DNA of 64,000 bases, from the NCBI RefSeq assembly GCF_007859935.1, contig NZ_SJPO01000002.1, positions 682,001 through 746,000 of the forward strand, in the 5' to 3' direction. This document shows, in pieces, positions 52,903 through 61,532 of this stretch. Both the position numbers and the translations under genes were made by a program. Under the pieces are notes generated by a model that was not told the DNA's origin, made no database searches, and saw only the letters and a list, made by a program, of their open reading frames with translations. The DNA is from Posidoniimonas polymericola (lineage in GTDB: Bacteria > Planctomycetota > Planctomycetia > Pirellulales > Lacipirellulaceae). Within the stretch, counting starts at the first letter, position 1. The number at the start of each line of letters is the position of its first letter.

Positions 52903-53874
52903 ATGTTCGGACTGCTTAAACAAACGTTCGCGGATTTCTCGGAGGATGGGTGTCCGCGGATGGCGGCGGCGCTGGCGTACTACGCGTTGTTTTCGCTGCC
53001 TCCACTGCTAGTGATTGTCGTGATGATCGTTGGCTCGGTCGCGAGCATGGGGAGCCTGGTCGACAACCAGCAGGCCCGTGAGGCGATCCGACGCGAGGCG
53101 GCGGACTCGGTCGGCGAGGAGGCAGCGAAACAGATCGACCAGATGATCGACAAGGCGCAGCAGGCCCCGCGGTCGGCGCTGGGCGTGCTGGGGAGCGTGG
53201 GCATCTTCCTGTTCGGCGCGTCCGGCGTGATGGTCCAGCTGCAGGCGGCGCTCAACGAGGTCTGGAACGTGAAGCCCTCGCCCAAGCGGAGCGGCGCCCG
53301 CCGCTTCGTGCTGAAGCGGCTGCTGTCGTTCGCGATGGTGCTGGGGGTCGGCTTCGTGCTCTTGGTGTCGCTGGTCGCGAGCACCGTGATGGCGGCGCTC
53401 AGCAAGTGGATCACGGTCTACCTGCCGCCCGGGATGACCGCCATGACGCCGATCGTGGTGAGCCTGTCGACCGACCTGCTGGTGGCCGGGCTGCTGTTCG
53501 CGGCGATGTTCAAGTGGCTGCCCGACGCGCTGGTGCGGTGGTCGGACGTCTGGATCGGCGCGGCGGTCACCGCGCTGCTGTTCGTGGTCGGCAAGTCGGT
53601 GCTCGCGCTGTACTTCGCCAACGCCAACGTCGGCGCCACGTACGGCGCGGCCGGATCGGTGGTGCTGATCCTGGCGTGGGTCTACTACAGCGGGATGATC
53701 TTCCTGCTCGGCGCCGAGTTCACCCACGCGGTGGCGGTCAAGCGGCACGGCGCCGTGCGGCCCGCCCGCGGCGCCGTAGTCGTCGAGACGGTCGTGCGCG
53801 ACCACGCGACCTCCGCCGCCGACCGCGTCCGCCAGGAATCAATGGCGTCGCTTGAGAAGCCGGCGGGCGATTGA
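52903..53874 (+). CDS. YihY/BrkB-family membrane protein
   Basis: 323 residues with about six membrane helices of the YihY/virulence factor BrkB family. Hallmarks: A-A-A-L-A-Y-Y-A-L-F-S-L-P-P-L, then F-L-F-G-A-S-G-V-M-V-Q-L-Q-A-A-L-N-E-V-W-N, F-K-W-L-P-D, and the C-terminal T-Y-G-A-A-G-S-V-V-L-I-L-A-W-V-Y-Y-S. Despite the name of the family it is not ribonuclease BN, and its function is unproven; a transport or envelope role is usually assumed. The stop is 13 bases from the convergent GH2 gene. Confidence 0.92.
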   Translation: MFGLLKQTFADFSEDGCPRMAAALAYYALFSLPPLLVIVVMIVGSVASMGSLVDNQQAREAIRREAADSVGEEAAKQIDQMIDKAQQAPRSALGVLGSVGIFLFGASGVMVQLQAALNEVWNVKPSPKRSGARRFVLKRLLSFAMVLGVGFVLLVSLVASTVMAALSKWITVYLPPGMTAMTPIVVSLSTDLLVAGLLFAAMFKWLPDALVRWSDVWIGAAVTALLFVVGKSVLALYFANANVGATYGAAGSVVLILAWVYYSGMIFLLGAEFTHAVAVKRHGAVRPARGAVVVETVVRDHATSAADRVRQESMASLEKPAGD

Positions 53875-53887
53875 CGCGCGGGGCCGG

Positions 53888-56374
53888 CTACTCGCCGACC
53901 GCGAACGATGCGCTCGCCGACTCCAACCCGTCGCTGCTCGCCGTGACCTTGACCACGCCCTTGGAGCCGGGCTTTGATCGCAAGACGACCATCGCCTTGC
54001 CGTGGAACAGCGGGCAAGAATCTCCGACGAACGGGTTCATCGAGGTCGGGTCGCCGTTGGCGATGCCGACCGCCTCGGCCGGGCCGCTCACCGAGATCTT
54101 GATCGTGGCATCGGCGTGCGGGCAGAGCACGCCCGCCGCGTCGACCACCTCGATCTGGACGTAGCAGAGGTCGAGCCCGTCGGCGGCCAGCTGCTTGCGG
54201 TCGGGGGTCAGTCGCAGCTGCTCGGGGTCGCCGGCGGTGCGCATCGTGGCGCTGCCGATCTCCTTGCCCTTCAGGTAGGCCACGGCGGTGAGCTCGCCCG
54301 GCTCGTAGGGGACGTCCGCCCAGCGGAGTCGGTAGTAGCCCATCAGCTCATCGGAGTCGGCGTCCGGTTCGGGTTTCCCCTCGGTCTTCTTCTGGCGGCC
54401 GAGCGACTTGCCGTTGAGTAGCAGCTCGGCCTCGTCGCCGTTGGTGTAGACGTACACCGGGGTCGGCTCGCCGTCGCGGCCGGACCAGTTCCAGTGCGGC
54501 AGGATGTGGATGGTCGTGCTCGCCGGCGCCCAGTGGCTGCGGTACAGGTAGTACCGGTCCTTGGGCATGCCGCACAGGTCGACGATGCCGAAGTAGCTGC
54601 TGCGGGCCTGGTCCTCGGCCGGCCGCTTGCCGTCGTCCCAGTTGTGGTCGTACGGGGTTGGCTCGCCGAGGTAGTCGAAGCCGGTCCAGACAAACTCGCC
54701 GCTGCAGAAGCGGTCGGCCTGCATGCGGGCGAACTCGACGTCGGGGATGTCGGCCCACTTGGCGGCGTTGTGGTCGTAGGAGTCGACTTGCCGCTCGTCG
54801 TACGCGAAGTCGGTCTTGTTCTTCGGCAGCGGCAGCTTGTAGAAGCCGCGGGTGCTGAGCGCCGAGGCCGACTCGGTGTAGATGTGCGACATTTTCGGGA
54901 ACCGCTCGTGCGAGGGCAGGTACTGCCGCCGGTAGTTCCAGCCGAGGATGTCCATCGAGTCGAGCGTTTGCGTTTCGAGGACCTGCAGCATGTGGCAGGC
55001 CATCAGCAGCGGCCGCGAGTTGTCGTGCTGGCGGAACTGCTCGGCGACAAAGTCGACCTTGGCCTTCGCGCGCTCGTCCTTTGCGCCGAGGATGGCGCCG
55101 ATCTCGTTGCCGACGCTCCACACGATGACGCACGGGTGGTTGCGGTCGCGGCGGACGAAGTTGCCGATGTTCCGACGCATGAACGGCTCGAACTGCTTCT
55201 GGTCGTGCAGGTCGGCGGTGTCGTCCCACTTGTCGAACAGCTCGTCGATCACCAGCAGACCCATGCGGTCGCACATCTCGAGCAGTTCGGGCGCGGGGGC
55301 GTTGTGGCTGGTGCGGATGGCGTTGACGCCCATGTCCTTCATGATCTCGAGCTGCCGCTGCATCGCCCGCGGGTAGAACGCGGCGCCCAGCGGGCCCTGG
55401 TCGTGGTGCAGGTTGACGCCGCGCAGCTCCAGGCGTTTGCCGTTGAGGTACAGGCCGTACTTCGGCGTGAACTCCACCTTCCGCACGCCGAACGGGGTGA
55501 CGGTCTGGTCGAGCTCGCGGTCCTCCTGCATCACCCGCAGCCGAACCGAGTAGAGCGTCGGCGATTCGACGCCCCAGGCCTCGAACTCCTTGAGCTTGAA
55601 TTCTTGTTCGACCACCACGGCGCCCTGCGCGGGGATGGTCTTGCTCTCGGTCACCGGACCGGCGATGGCGCCCTGCTCATCGGGTCCCAGCAGCACGAGC
55701 TCGGCGCTGATGTCCTGCGGTGTGGTCAGATGGTTGCGGATCTCGCTGCGGACCGAGATGGTCGCCTCGCCGGAGTCCGACACCTCGCTCGACACGTGCG
55801 TGCCCCAGTGCTCGGCGTGGATCGCCTCGCACACGTACAGCGACACCTTCCGGTACAGGCCGGCGCCGGGGTACCAGCGGCTGCGGTGCTTGGTGGTGTC
55901 GGCGTGCACGGCGATCACGTTCTCTTCGCCGAACTTGATGAACTGCGTCGCGTCAACCCAGAACGAGTTGTAGCCGTAGTCCCAGCCGCCGGCCTCCTCG
56001 CCGTTGACGTACACCTTAGCCTCCGACATGACGCCGTCGAACAGCAGGTAGACGCGGCGGGTCGAGTCCTCGGCCGAGATCTTCACCTTCCGGCGGTACC
56101 ACCCCTCGCCACGCCACGGCAGCTTGCCGGTGGCGGCGTCGAGCTGCGGGTCGGGCTTGCCGGAGATTGCCCAGTCGTGCGGGATCTGCACCGTCTGCCA
56201 GCCCGCGTCGGCCAGGTCAGTGGCGGCGCCGCGCTCCTGGGGGCCGGGCGCAAACCGCCAGCCGTCGGTCAGGACCTCGACACGCTGCTCGCACTGGGCC
56301 AGCGGGGCGCACGCACAGATCAGCAAAAAGCCCACGATCGGGGCCCCCACGAATGGGGAAATGACATTACGCAT
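53888..56374 (-). CDS. GH2 beta-galactosidase-like glycoside hydrolase
   Basis: 828 residues from the ATG at 56374, with a signal peptide (F-L-L-I-C-A-C-A-P-L-A-Q-C). Domain order is the GH2 sugar-binding jelly roll, an Ig-like domain, the TIM barrel, then a DUF4982-like domain (V-Y-V-Y-T-N-G-D-E-A-E-L-L-L-N-G-K-S-L-G) and an Ig-like end. The barrel has I-R-T-S-H-N-A-P, the acid/base in V-I-V-W-S-V-G-N-E-I-G, and the probable nucleophile in H-I-Y-T-E-S-A-S. It should cleave beta-galactosides or related beta-linked sugars outside the cytoplasm. Upstream frames to 56692 are not part of the protein. Confidence 0.92.
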   Translation of the reverse strand: MRNVISPFVGAPIVGFLLICACAPLAQCEQRVEVLTDGWRFAPGPQERGAATDLADAGWQTVQIPHDWAISGKPDPQLDAATGKLPWRGEGWYRRKVKISAEDSTRRVYLLFDGVMSEAKVYVNGEEAGGWDYGYNSFWVDATQFIKFGEENVIAVHADTTKHRSRWYPGAGLYRKVSLYVCEAIHAEHWGTHVSSEVSDSGEATISVRSEIRNHLTTPQDISAELVLLGPDEQGAIAGPVTESKTIPAQGAVVVEQEFKLKEFEAWGVESPTLYSVRLRVMQEDRELDQTVTPFGVRKVEFTPKYGLYLNGKRLELRGVNLHHDQGPLGAAFYPRAMQRQLEIMKDMGVNAIRTSHNAPAPELLEMCDRMGLLVIDELFDKWDDTADLHDQKQFEPFMRRNIGNFVRRDRNHPCVIVWSVGNEIGAILGAKDERAKAKVDFVAEQFRQHDNSRPLLMACHMLQVLETQTLDSMDILGWNYRRQYLPSHERFPKMSHIYTESASALSTRGFYKLPLPKNKTDFAYDERQVDSYDHNAAKWADIPDVEFARMQADRFCSGEFVWTGFDYLGEPTPYDHNWDDGKRPAEDQARSSYFGIVDLCGMPKDRYYLYRSHWAPASTTIHILPHWNWSGRDGEPTPVYVYTNGDEAELLLNGKSLGRQKKTEGKPEPDADSDELMGYYRLRWADVPYEPGELTAVAYLKGKEIGSATMRTAGDPEQLRLTPDRKQLAADGLDLCYVQIEVVDAAGVLCPHADATIKISVSGPAEAVGIANGDPTSMNPFVGDSCPLFHGKAMVVLRSKPGSKGVVKVTASSDGLESASASFAVGE

Positions 56375-56637
56375 AAGTATTCTTGGGTTCCGGGCCAAGC
56401 CCTTCGGGGCTGGCGCCCGGAAGGAGAATCTGGAGAGGTTAGGTAGAGCCTGTAGTTTGACCGATTGTGGCCTGGGGCTCCAGCAGTGGGCGGCCAAACA
56501 GCCGCTAAACCGACCAAAAGAGAGAACCCAGGGGCGTACAACCGTACGTCGTGGGGGGCGGTTTGGTTGGGTTCGAGGCGCCCACAACCGTGAGAATTGT
56601 GGGACCCGCTGCTCTCCAGATCTGCCGATTGTGACGG

Positions 56638-57705
56638 CTACGGCGTGTCGAGGCCGATCGCCTCCTCGCCGTTCCGCGTGGCGGCGGCCCACCAGGCAGT
56701 GCGATCGATATCACCGGTCACCGTCCGGACCGAGCCGTCCATCATCGCCGTGTTGACCAGGTTCCCTGCGTGGTAGCTGCGTGAGGTGACTACCGCGTAG
56801 GTCGCCTCGGTGGCGCTGCGGCCCTCGCGGGTGCTAACCCAGTCGATATCGTAGCCCTCTTCGCACTGCGTCACTTGGGTGTTGGGCGTCAGGGCCGCGG
56901 TAAAGCCCGTTTGGTGAGACCGGCCATCGACCCATTCGGTGTGGCCAGAATTCTGCTTGAATGTGCCCGGCGGCAGCGAGCAGACCTCCGCGGCGGTTGC
57001 CGGAACCGTGTTGTCGGCGTGCGAGGCGTCGCGGCGGTAGGGGGTCCAGCCCTTCACCTCGGCCAGCATCAGCGTCTTGCTCGTGCCGTCAGAAATCTGA
57101 GCCATCTTCGTCCCGACCGACGCCTGGAACGCCCCGACCTCTTGCTGCTTTCCGGTCGGGTCGAACACCAGGAACACGCCGCGGTTGACGCCGTAATTGA
57201 GCGGGTAGTGCATCGGCTGGCCATCGGAGATCCGCACGGTGTCCTGCTCCTCGGAGGGGCATAAGTACGCCGAAACCCGGTAGGCGCCGATGAACCCGTC
57301 GCCGAAGACGGTCGACTCATAGTCCTGGTCGTAGTCGATGAGCGACTCAAACTGCGCCTCTTCGAGGTACGGCAAGAGTCGCGCTTGAGGGGACCACTTG
57401 CTGCTGCGGGTGTCGGTCCCGTCGACGCCGAAGGTCAGCCGGGCGGGAGGGAGTTTGTCCTGGCTCGACTCGTAGTTCAGGGTGGCCAGCGCGACCTGCT
57501 TCAGGTTGTTCATGCACGCGGCCCGGCGGGCGGCGCCGCGGGCGGCCTGGACCGCGGGCAGCAATAGCGCAATCAGCAGCCCAATGATGGCAATCACCAC
57601 CAGCAGCTCGACCAGCGTAAAGGCGGGCCGCCGAGCAGGGTGGCGGGGTAGGGCGGGGCAGGTAGGGAGCAGTGAGGTGGCCGCAGCGGGCGAGTGGGGA
57701 CGCAT
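56638..57705 (-). CDS. DUF1559 prepilin-like protein
   Basis: 355 residues. The prepilin segment is [18 protein letters not shown] after an N-terminal leader of about 27 residues. The DUF1559 body continues with A-A-R-R-A-A-C-M-N-N-L-K-Q-V-A-L-A-T-L-N-Y-E, and ends S-R-S-Y-H-A-G-N-L-V-N-T-A-M-M-D-G-S-V-R, a variant of the usual H-P-G-G-V-N-x-x-x-x-D-G-S-V. It lies 263 bases upstream of the GH2 gene on the same strand; co-transcription is possible but not shown. Confidence 0.88.
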   Translation of the reverse strand: MRPHSPAAATSLLPTCPALPRHPARRPAFTLVELLVVIAIIGLLIALLLPAVQAARGAARRAACMNNLKQVALATLNYESSQDKLPPARLTFGVDGTDTRSSKWSPQARLLPYLEEAQFESLIDYDQDYESTVFGDGFIGAYRVSAYLCPSEEQDTVRISDGQPMHYPLNYGVNRGVFLVFDPTGKQQEVGAFQASVGTKMAQISDGTSKTLMLAEVKGWTPYRRDASHADNTVPATAAEVCSLPPGTFKQNSGHTEWVDGRSHQTGFTAALTPNTQVTQCEEGYDIDWVSTREGRSATEATYAVVTSRSYHAGNLVNTAMMDGSVRTVTGDIDRTAWWAAATRNGEEAIGLDTP

Positions 57706-57800
57706 AGCGGTCTCGGCGTGGTGCGGGAATGAGACTCAATCGCAAGAGAAGCACCCTAGCAGTGGACTCGCTGGTCGTCAATCTGCTCGGCAACAAAAAA

Positions 57801-57831
57801 AGAGCCTCGACCCACGCCGGGTCGAGGCTCT
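57801..57831 (-). terminator. intrinsic terminator of ftsH
   Basis: AGAGCCTCGACCC (57801-57813) and GGGTCGAGGCTCT (57819-57831) form a 13-bp stem with a 5-base loop. Read on the minus strand it is followed directly by seven T residues, a classic rho-independent terminator about 85 bases after the ftsH stop. Confidence 0.9.
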
Positions 57832-57870
57832 CTGGAGTTCATTCGCTGCTTCGATATTACGCTTGGTCCC

Positions 57871-57908
57871 GCACGCCTGGGCCCCCACGCCTGGGACTGT
57901 GGGCGTGC
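57871..57908. repeat. GCACGCC/GGCGTGC palindromic element
   Basis: GCACGCC at 57871-57877 and GGCGTGC at 57902-57908 are inverted, with an inner CCACGC. The design resembles the element at 27347-27419. It ends eight bases before the ftsH stop codon. Confidence 0.4.
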
Positions 57909-57915
57909 CGCTGAG

Positions 57916-59985
57916 CTAGCCGCTGGCGGCGTCGCCGTCGGCGGCGGGCTCCGAGCCGCCGGCTTGCTGGTTCTTCCGTTCGGAGTCGGTCCCCGGCACA
58001 ATCCGCGGACTGGACGAGCTCTGCTCGATCAGCTCCTTGAGCTGTTCGGAATCGATCACCTCGTACTTCAGGAGCGACTTGGTGATGTTCTCCAAAACGG
58101 GGCGCCGCGTTTCGAGGATGTGGCGGGTCCGCTCGAGGCCCTCGTCGATGATCCGCTTGACCTCCTGATCGATCTCGCGGGCGGTCTGCTCGCTGTGGTG
58201 CTGCATCCGCGGGCCGTCGGAACCGGCCAGGAACGCGCTGCGGTTGGAGTCGCGGTAGTTGACCCGTCCCAGGCGGCTCATGCCGTAGTCCATGACCATG
58301 CTGCGTGCCATCTCGGTGGCGCGTTCGAGGTCGTTCTGGGCTCCGGACGAGACGTCGTCGAAGACCATTTCCTCGGCCACGGTGCCGGCGAGGCAGACCT
58401 GAATGCGGCTCTCGAGCTCGCTCTGGGTCATCAGGAAGCGGTCCTCACTGGGCCGCTGCATCATGTACCCCAGCGCGGCCAGGCCGCGCGGGATGATGCT
58501 CACCTTGTGCACCGGGTCGGTGTTGGGCAGCGAGTAAGCGACCAGCGCGTGGCCCGCCTCGTGGAAGGCGACCCGCTGCTTCTCGTCGTCGCGGATGATG
58601 CGGCTCTTCTTCTCCAGGCCGGCCGAGCTGCGCTCGACCGCCTCGTTGAACTCCTCCATCGTCACGACTTCCTTGCCGTTGCGGGCGGCGAGCAGGGCGG
58701 CCTCGTTGACCACGTTGGCCAGGTCGGCCCCGACAAACCCGCTGGTGATCGCCGCCAGCGACTTCACATCCACATCGGCGTCGACCTTGATGTTCTGCAG
58801 GTGGACCTCGATGATCTCTTCACGGCCGGCGATGTCGGGGCGGTCGACCAGCACGTGCCGGTCGAAACGGCCCGGACGCATCAGCGCGGGGTCGAGGGTC
58901 TCCGGGCGGTTGGTGGCGCCCATAATGATGATGCCGCTGTTGGTGCCGAAGCCGTCCATCTCGACCAGCAGGGCGTTGAGCGTCTGCTCGCGTTCGTCGT
59001 GGCCGCCCATGTTGCCGCTGCCGCGGGTCTTGCCAAGGGCGTCGAGCTCGTCGATGAACACGATGCACGGCGCGCGCTGCTCTGCCTGCTGGAACATGTC
59101 CCGCACGCGGGCGGCGCCGACGCCGACAAACATCTCGACAAAGTCCGAGCCGCTGAGGCTGAAGAACGGCACGCCCGCCTCGCCGGCTACGGCCTTGCCG
59201 AGCAGCGTCTTGCCGGTGCCGGGGGGCCCGACCAGCAGCACGCCCTTGGGGATGCGGCCACCGAGGCTCTGGTAGCGTTCGGGGTTGCGGAGGAAGTCGA
59301 CCACCTCGCGGAGCTCGTCGACCGCCTCTTCGATGCCGGCGACGTCGTCAAAGGTGACGTCGATATCTTCCTGGGCGTACAGCTTGCCGCGGCTGCGTCC
59401 GAACGCCATCGGCGAGCCGGCGCCCCCCATCCGGCGGAGCAGCAGCAGGAACAGCACGATCATGCCAATGAACACCGCAAACCACATCAGGTTGCTCAGC
59501 AGCGGGTCGGCCGGCTGGGCGACGCGGTGCGTGATTTCGGTCTGGCCTAGCAGTTCGAGGATCTGGTCGTCGTTGTGATCGCGGTAGCTGACAAACGGCC
59601 GCTCCAGCGAGCCACGCTCGCCGGGGATCGCCTCGCCGGTCTCGCGGTCGATCTCGATCCACTCGACCGTGCCGGTCACCTTGCTCGTCGAGACCATGAC
59701 GTCGGAGAGGTTGGCCAGCTTGACCCGCTTGGGCGTCTTGGAAGACGTGTCCTCGATCTCGATCCAGTGGCGGTATTCCTCGTCGCCCGACTCGGTCTGC
59801 TTGCTCTGCTTGACCAACTGCACCAGGTCGGACCAGGCGATCTCCTTCTTGGAGCTGTTGGTGAAGATGGTCACCATCAGCAGCAGCAGCACCCCCAGGC
59901 CGAGCAGGTACCACATGTAGCTCCCGCCGTGGGGAGACGGCTTCTTGTTCTTCTCCGAAGACGAGGGCTTCTTATTGGATTCCAT
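57916..59985 (-). CDS. ftsH: ATP-dependent zinc metalloprotease FtsH
   Basis: Membrane AAA+ protease that degrades misfolded and regulatory membrane proteins. 689 residues from the ATG at 59985: a Lys/Ser-rich start, helix 1 ([17 protein letters not shown]), a periplasmic domain, helix 2 ([15 protein letters not shown]), the AAA domain with Walker A G-P-P-G-T-G-K-T and Walker [10 protein letters not shown], arginine-finger region R-P-G-R-F-D-R, and the zinc site H-E-A-G-H. All catalytic residues are present. The Ser/Gln/Gly-rich tail is normal for the family. An intrinsic terminator follows. Confidence 0.96.
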   Translation of the reverse strand: MESNKKPSSSEKNKKPSPHGGSYMWYLLGLGVLLLLMVTIFTNSSKKEIAWSDLVQLVKQSKQTESGDEEYRHWIEIEDTSSKTPKRVKLANLSDVMVSTSKVTGTVEWIEIDRETGEAIPGERGSLERPFVSYRDHNDDQILELLGQTEITHRVAQPADPLLSNLMWFAVFIGMIVLFLLLLRRMGGAGSPMAFGRSRGKLYAQEDIDVTFDDVAGIEEAVDELREVVDFLRNPERYQSLGGRIPKGVLLVGPPGTGKTLLGKAVAGEAGVPFFSLSGSDFVEMFVGVGAARVRDMFQQAEQRAPCIVFIDELDALGKTRGSGNMGGHDEREQTLNALLVEMDGFGTNSGIIIMGATNRPETLDPALMRPGRFDRHVLVDRPDIAGREEIIEVHLQNIKVDADVDVKSLAAITSGFVGADLANVVNEAALLAARNGKEVVTMEEFNEAVERSSAGLEKKSRIIRDDEKQRVAFHEAGHALVAYSLPNTDPVHKVSIIPRGLAALGYMMQRPSEDRFLMTQSELESRIQVCLAGTVAEEMVFDDVSSGAQNDLERATEMARSMVMDYGMSRLGRVNYRDSNRSAFLAGSDGPRMQHHSEQTAREIDQEVKRIIDEGLERTRHILETRRPVLENITKSLLKYEVIDSEQLKELIEQSSSSPRIVPGTDSERKNQQAGGSEPAADGDAASG

Positions 59986-60368
59986 CGGCACTTGTCGGGA
60001 TGGGGGCGTTTGGGGACTGCGGACGCTCGGTTTACCCCTTTTAACGCAAGCCAGGGCGGAAGTGTTCACTCTGACCGGACTTACGCTCCGGCTCGCCTTG
60101 CTGGCGGCCGGCAGGGGTTCTAGAATTGCTGGGCCGTGAGGCGACCCTACCCACCTATCGTAACGTAAATGTTACATTGGGCTTAGCGGTCAAACTCCGC
60201 AGGGACGCATGCATATTCGCGCCGGGCGCGTTACGACCGGCTCTACCCCTACTAGTCGCTCTGGTTTGCGGCCCTGGCCGACCTAAGCTTGCGTGGTCGC
60301 CGATGGCATGGTCATCCGGCAACCAACTTCAATCGCCGCCGCCAACCCCGCTGGTTTAACACGCATCT
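59986..60368. other. divergent intergenic region between ftsH and dxr
   Basis: This 383-bp gap must hold the promoters of both genes. A short palindrome GTAAC-N6-GTTAC lies at 60160-60175. On the minus strand TTGACC precedes it and could be a -35 for ftsH, though no good -10 is evident. No gene is visible. Confidence 0.4.
60160..60175. promoter_or_regulatory. GTAAC-N6-GTTAC palindrome, possible operator
   Basis: A 5-bp inverted repeat with a 6-bp spacer in an AT-rich patch between two divergent promoters. It has the form of a dimer-binding site but no match to a regulator that I can name. Confidence 0.25.
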
Positions 60369-61532
60369 ATGCCCGCAACCGCAAAGAATGTCGCGGTCCT
60401 GGGCGCCACCGGCAGCATCGGGCAGAGCGCGCTCGAGGTGATCGCCGCTAGCTCGGGACGCTTGCGGGCGTTTTCGGTGTCGGGCCACACGCGGCTCGAT
60501 CTGCTGTCGCAGGCGGCGCGGGACCACGGCTCGCGGACCGTTATCGCGACCAACCGCGAGCTGGCCGACGCGCACCGCTGGAGCGGCCTGCCCGGCGGCA
60601 TCCGCCGGCTCACCGGCCCCGAGGGCCTGGAGGCCGCGGTCGCGGACCCGGCGGTCGACGTCGTGCTGGCGGCCATCGTCGGCGCGGCCGGGCTGCAGAG
60701 CACCCTCGCGGCCCTCGAAGCCGGCAAGGTGGTCGCCCTCGCCAACAAAGAGACGCTCGTCATGGCCGGGCCAATCATTCAGGACGTGCTGCAGCAGAAG
60801 GGCGGCAGCCTGATCCCGGTCGACAGCGAGCACAGCGCCGTCTTCCAGGCGATGCAGGGCGCCAAGGCCAAGGAGGTCCGGCGGGTCGTGCTGACCGCCA
60901 GCGGCGGCCCGTTCCGCACCTGGCCGGTATCGCAGCTGTCGCAGATCACGGTCTCCGAGGCATTGATTCACCCCACCTGGCAGATGGGCCCCAAGATCAC
61001 GGTCGACTCCGCCACGATGATGAACAAGGCGCTCGAGATCATCGAGGCCCGCTGGCTGTTCAACCTCTCGGCCGAGCAGATCGAGGTGGTGATCCACCCC
61101 CAGTCGATCGTGCACTCGTTCGTCGAGTTTGTCGACGGTTCGGTGCTCGCGCAGATGAGCCCGCCCGACATGAAGCTGCCGATCCAGTACGCGCTTGAGT
61201 ACCCGGACCGACTGCCCGGCCCCGCCGAACGGATCGACTGGTCGGAGCGGATGACCCTCGAGTTCGAACCGCCCGATCCCGAACGTTTCCCGGCCATCGC
61301 GTTGGGGCACCAGTGCGCCCGCACCGGCGGCACCAGCGGGGCGGTGCTGAACGCCGCCAACGAGGCGGCCGTCCAGGCGTTCCTGGATGGCGACCTGCAC
61401 TTCACCGAGATCGTTCCGGCCTGCCGGAGCGTGCTTGAATCGCACAACTTTGAGCCCCGGCCGTCGCTCTCGCGACTGATCGAGCTAGACGCCTGGGCGC
61501 GACAGGAGATGAATACGTGGATGCTTGCTTGA
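60369..61532 (+). CDS. dxr: 1-deoxy-D-xylulose 5-phosphate reductoisomerase
   Basis: Second enzyme of the MEP isoprenoid pathway: converts DXP to MEP with NADPH. 387 residues with the NADPH fold V-L-G-A-T-G-S-I-G-Q-S-A-L-E-V-I, the substrate loop L-A-N-K-E-T-L-V-M-A-G, the metal site D-S-E-H-S-A and M-G-P-K-I-T-V-D-S-A-T-M-M-N-K. All are intact. The 3' end overlaps rseP by 16 bases, a common pairing in bacteria. The pathway supplies IPP for the polyprenyl synthase at 30.5 kb. Confidence 0.96.
   Translation: MPATAKNVAVLGATGSIGQSALEVIAASSGRLRAFSVSGHTRLDLLSQAARDHGSRTVIATNRELADAHRWSGLPGGIRRLTGPEGLEAAVADPAVDVVLAAIVGAAGLQSTLAALEAGKVVALANKETLVMAGPIIQDVLQQKGGSLIPVDSEHSAVFQAMQGAKAKEVRRVVLTASGGPFRTWPVSQLSQITVSEALIHPTWQMGPKITVDSATMMNKALEIIEARWLFNLSAEQIEVVIHPQSIVHSFVEFVDGSVLAQMSPPDMKLPIQYALEYPDRLPGPAERIDWSERMTLEFEPPDPERFPAIALGHQCARTGGTSGAVLNAANEAAVQAFLDGDLHFTEIVPACRSVLESHNFEPRPSLSRLIELDAWARQEMNTWMLA

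Noticed and set aside
54494..56446. 650-codon plus-strand frame opposite the GH2 gene
   Set aside because: Antisense shadow of a gene with intact GH2 catalytic motifs.
57964..59550. 528-codon plus-strand frame opposite ftsH
   Set aside because: Antisense shadow; FtsH motifs are complete on the minus strand.
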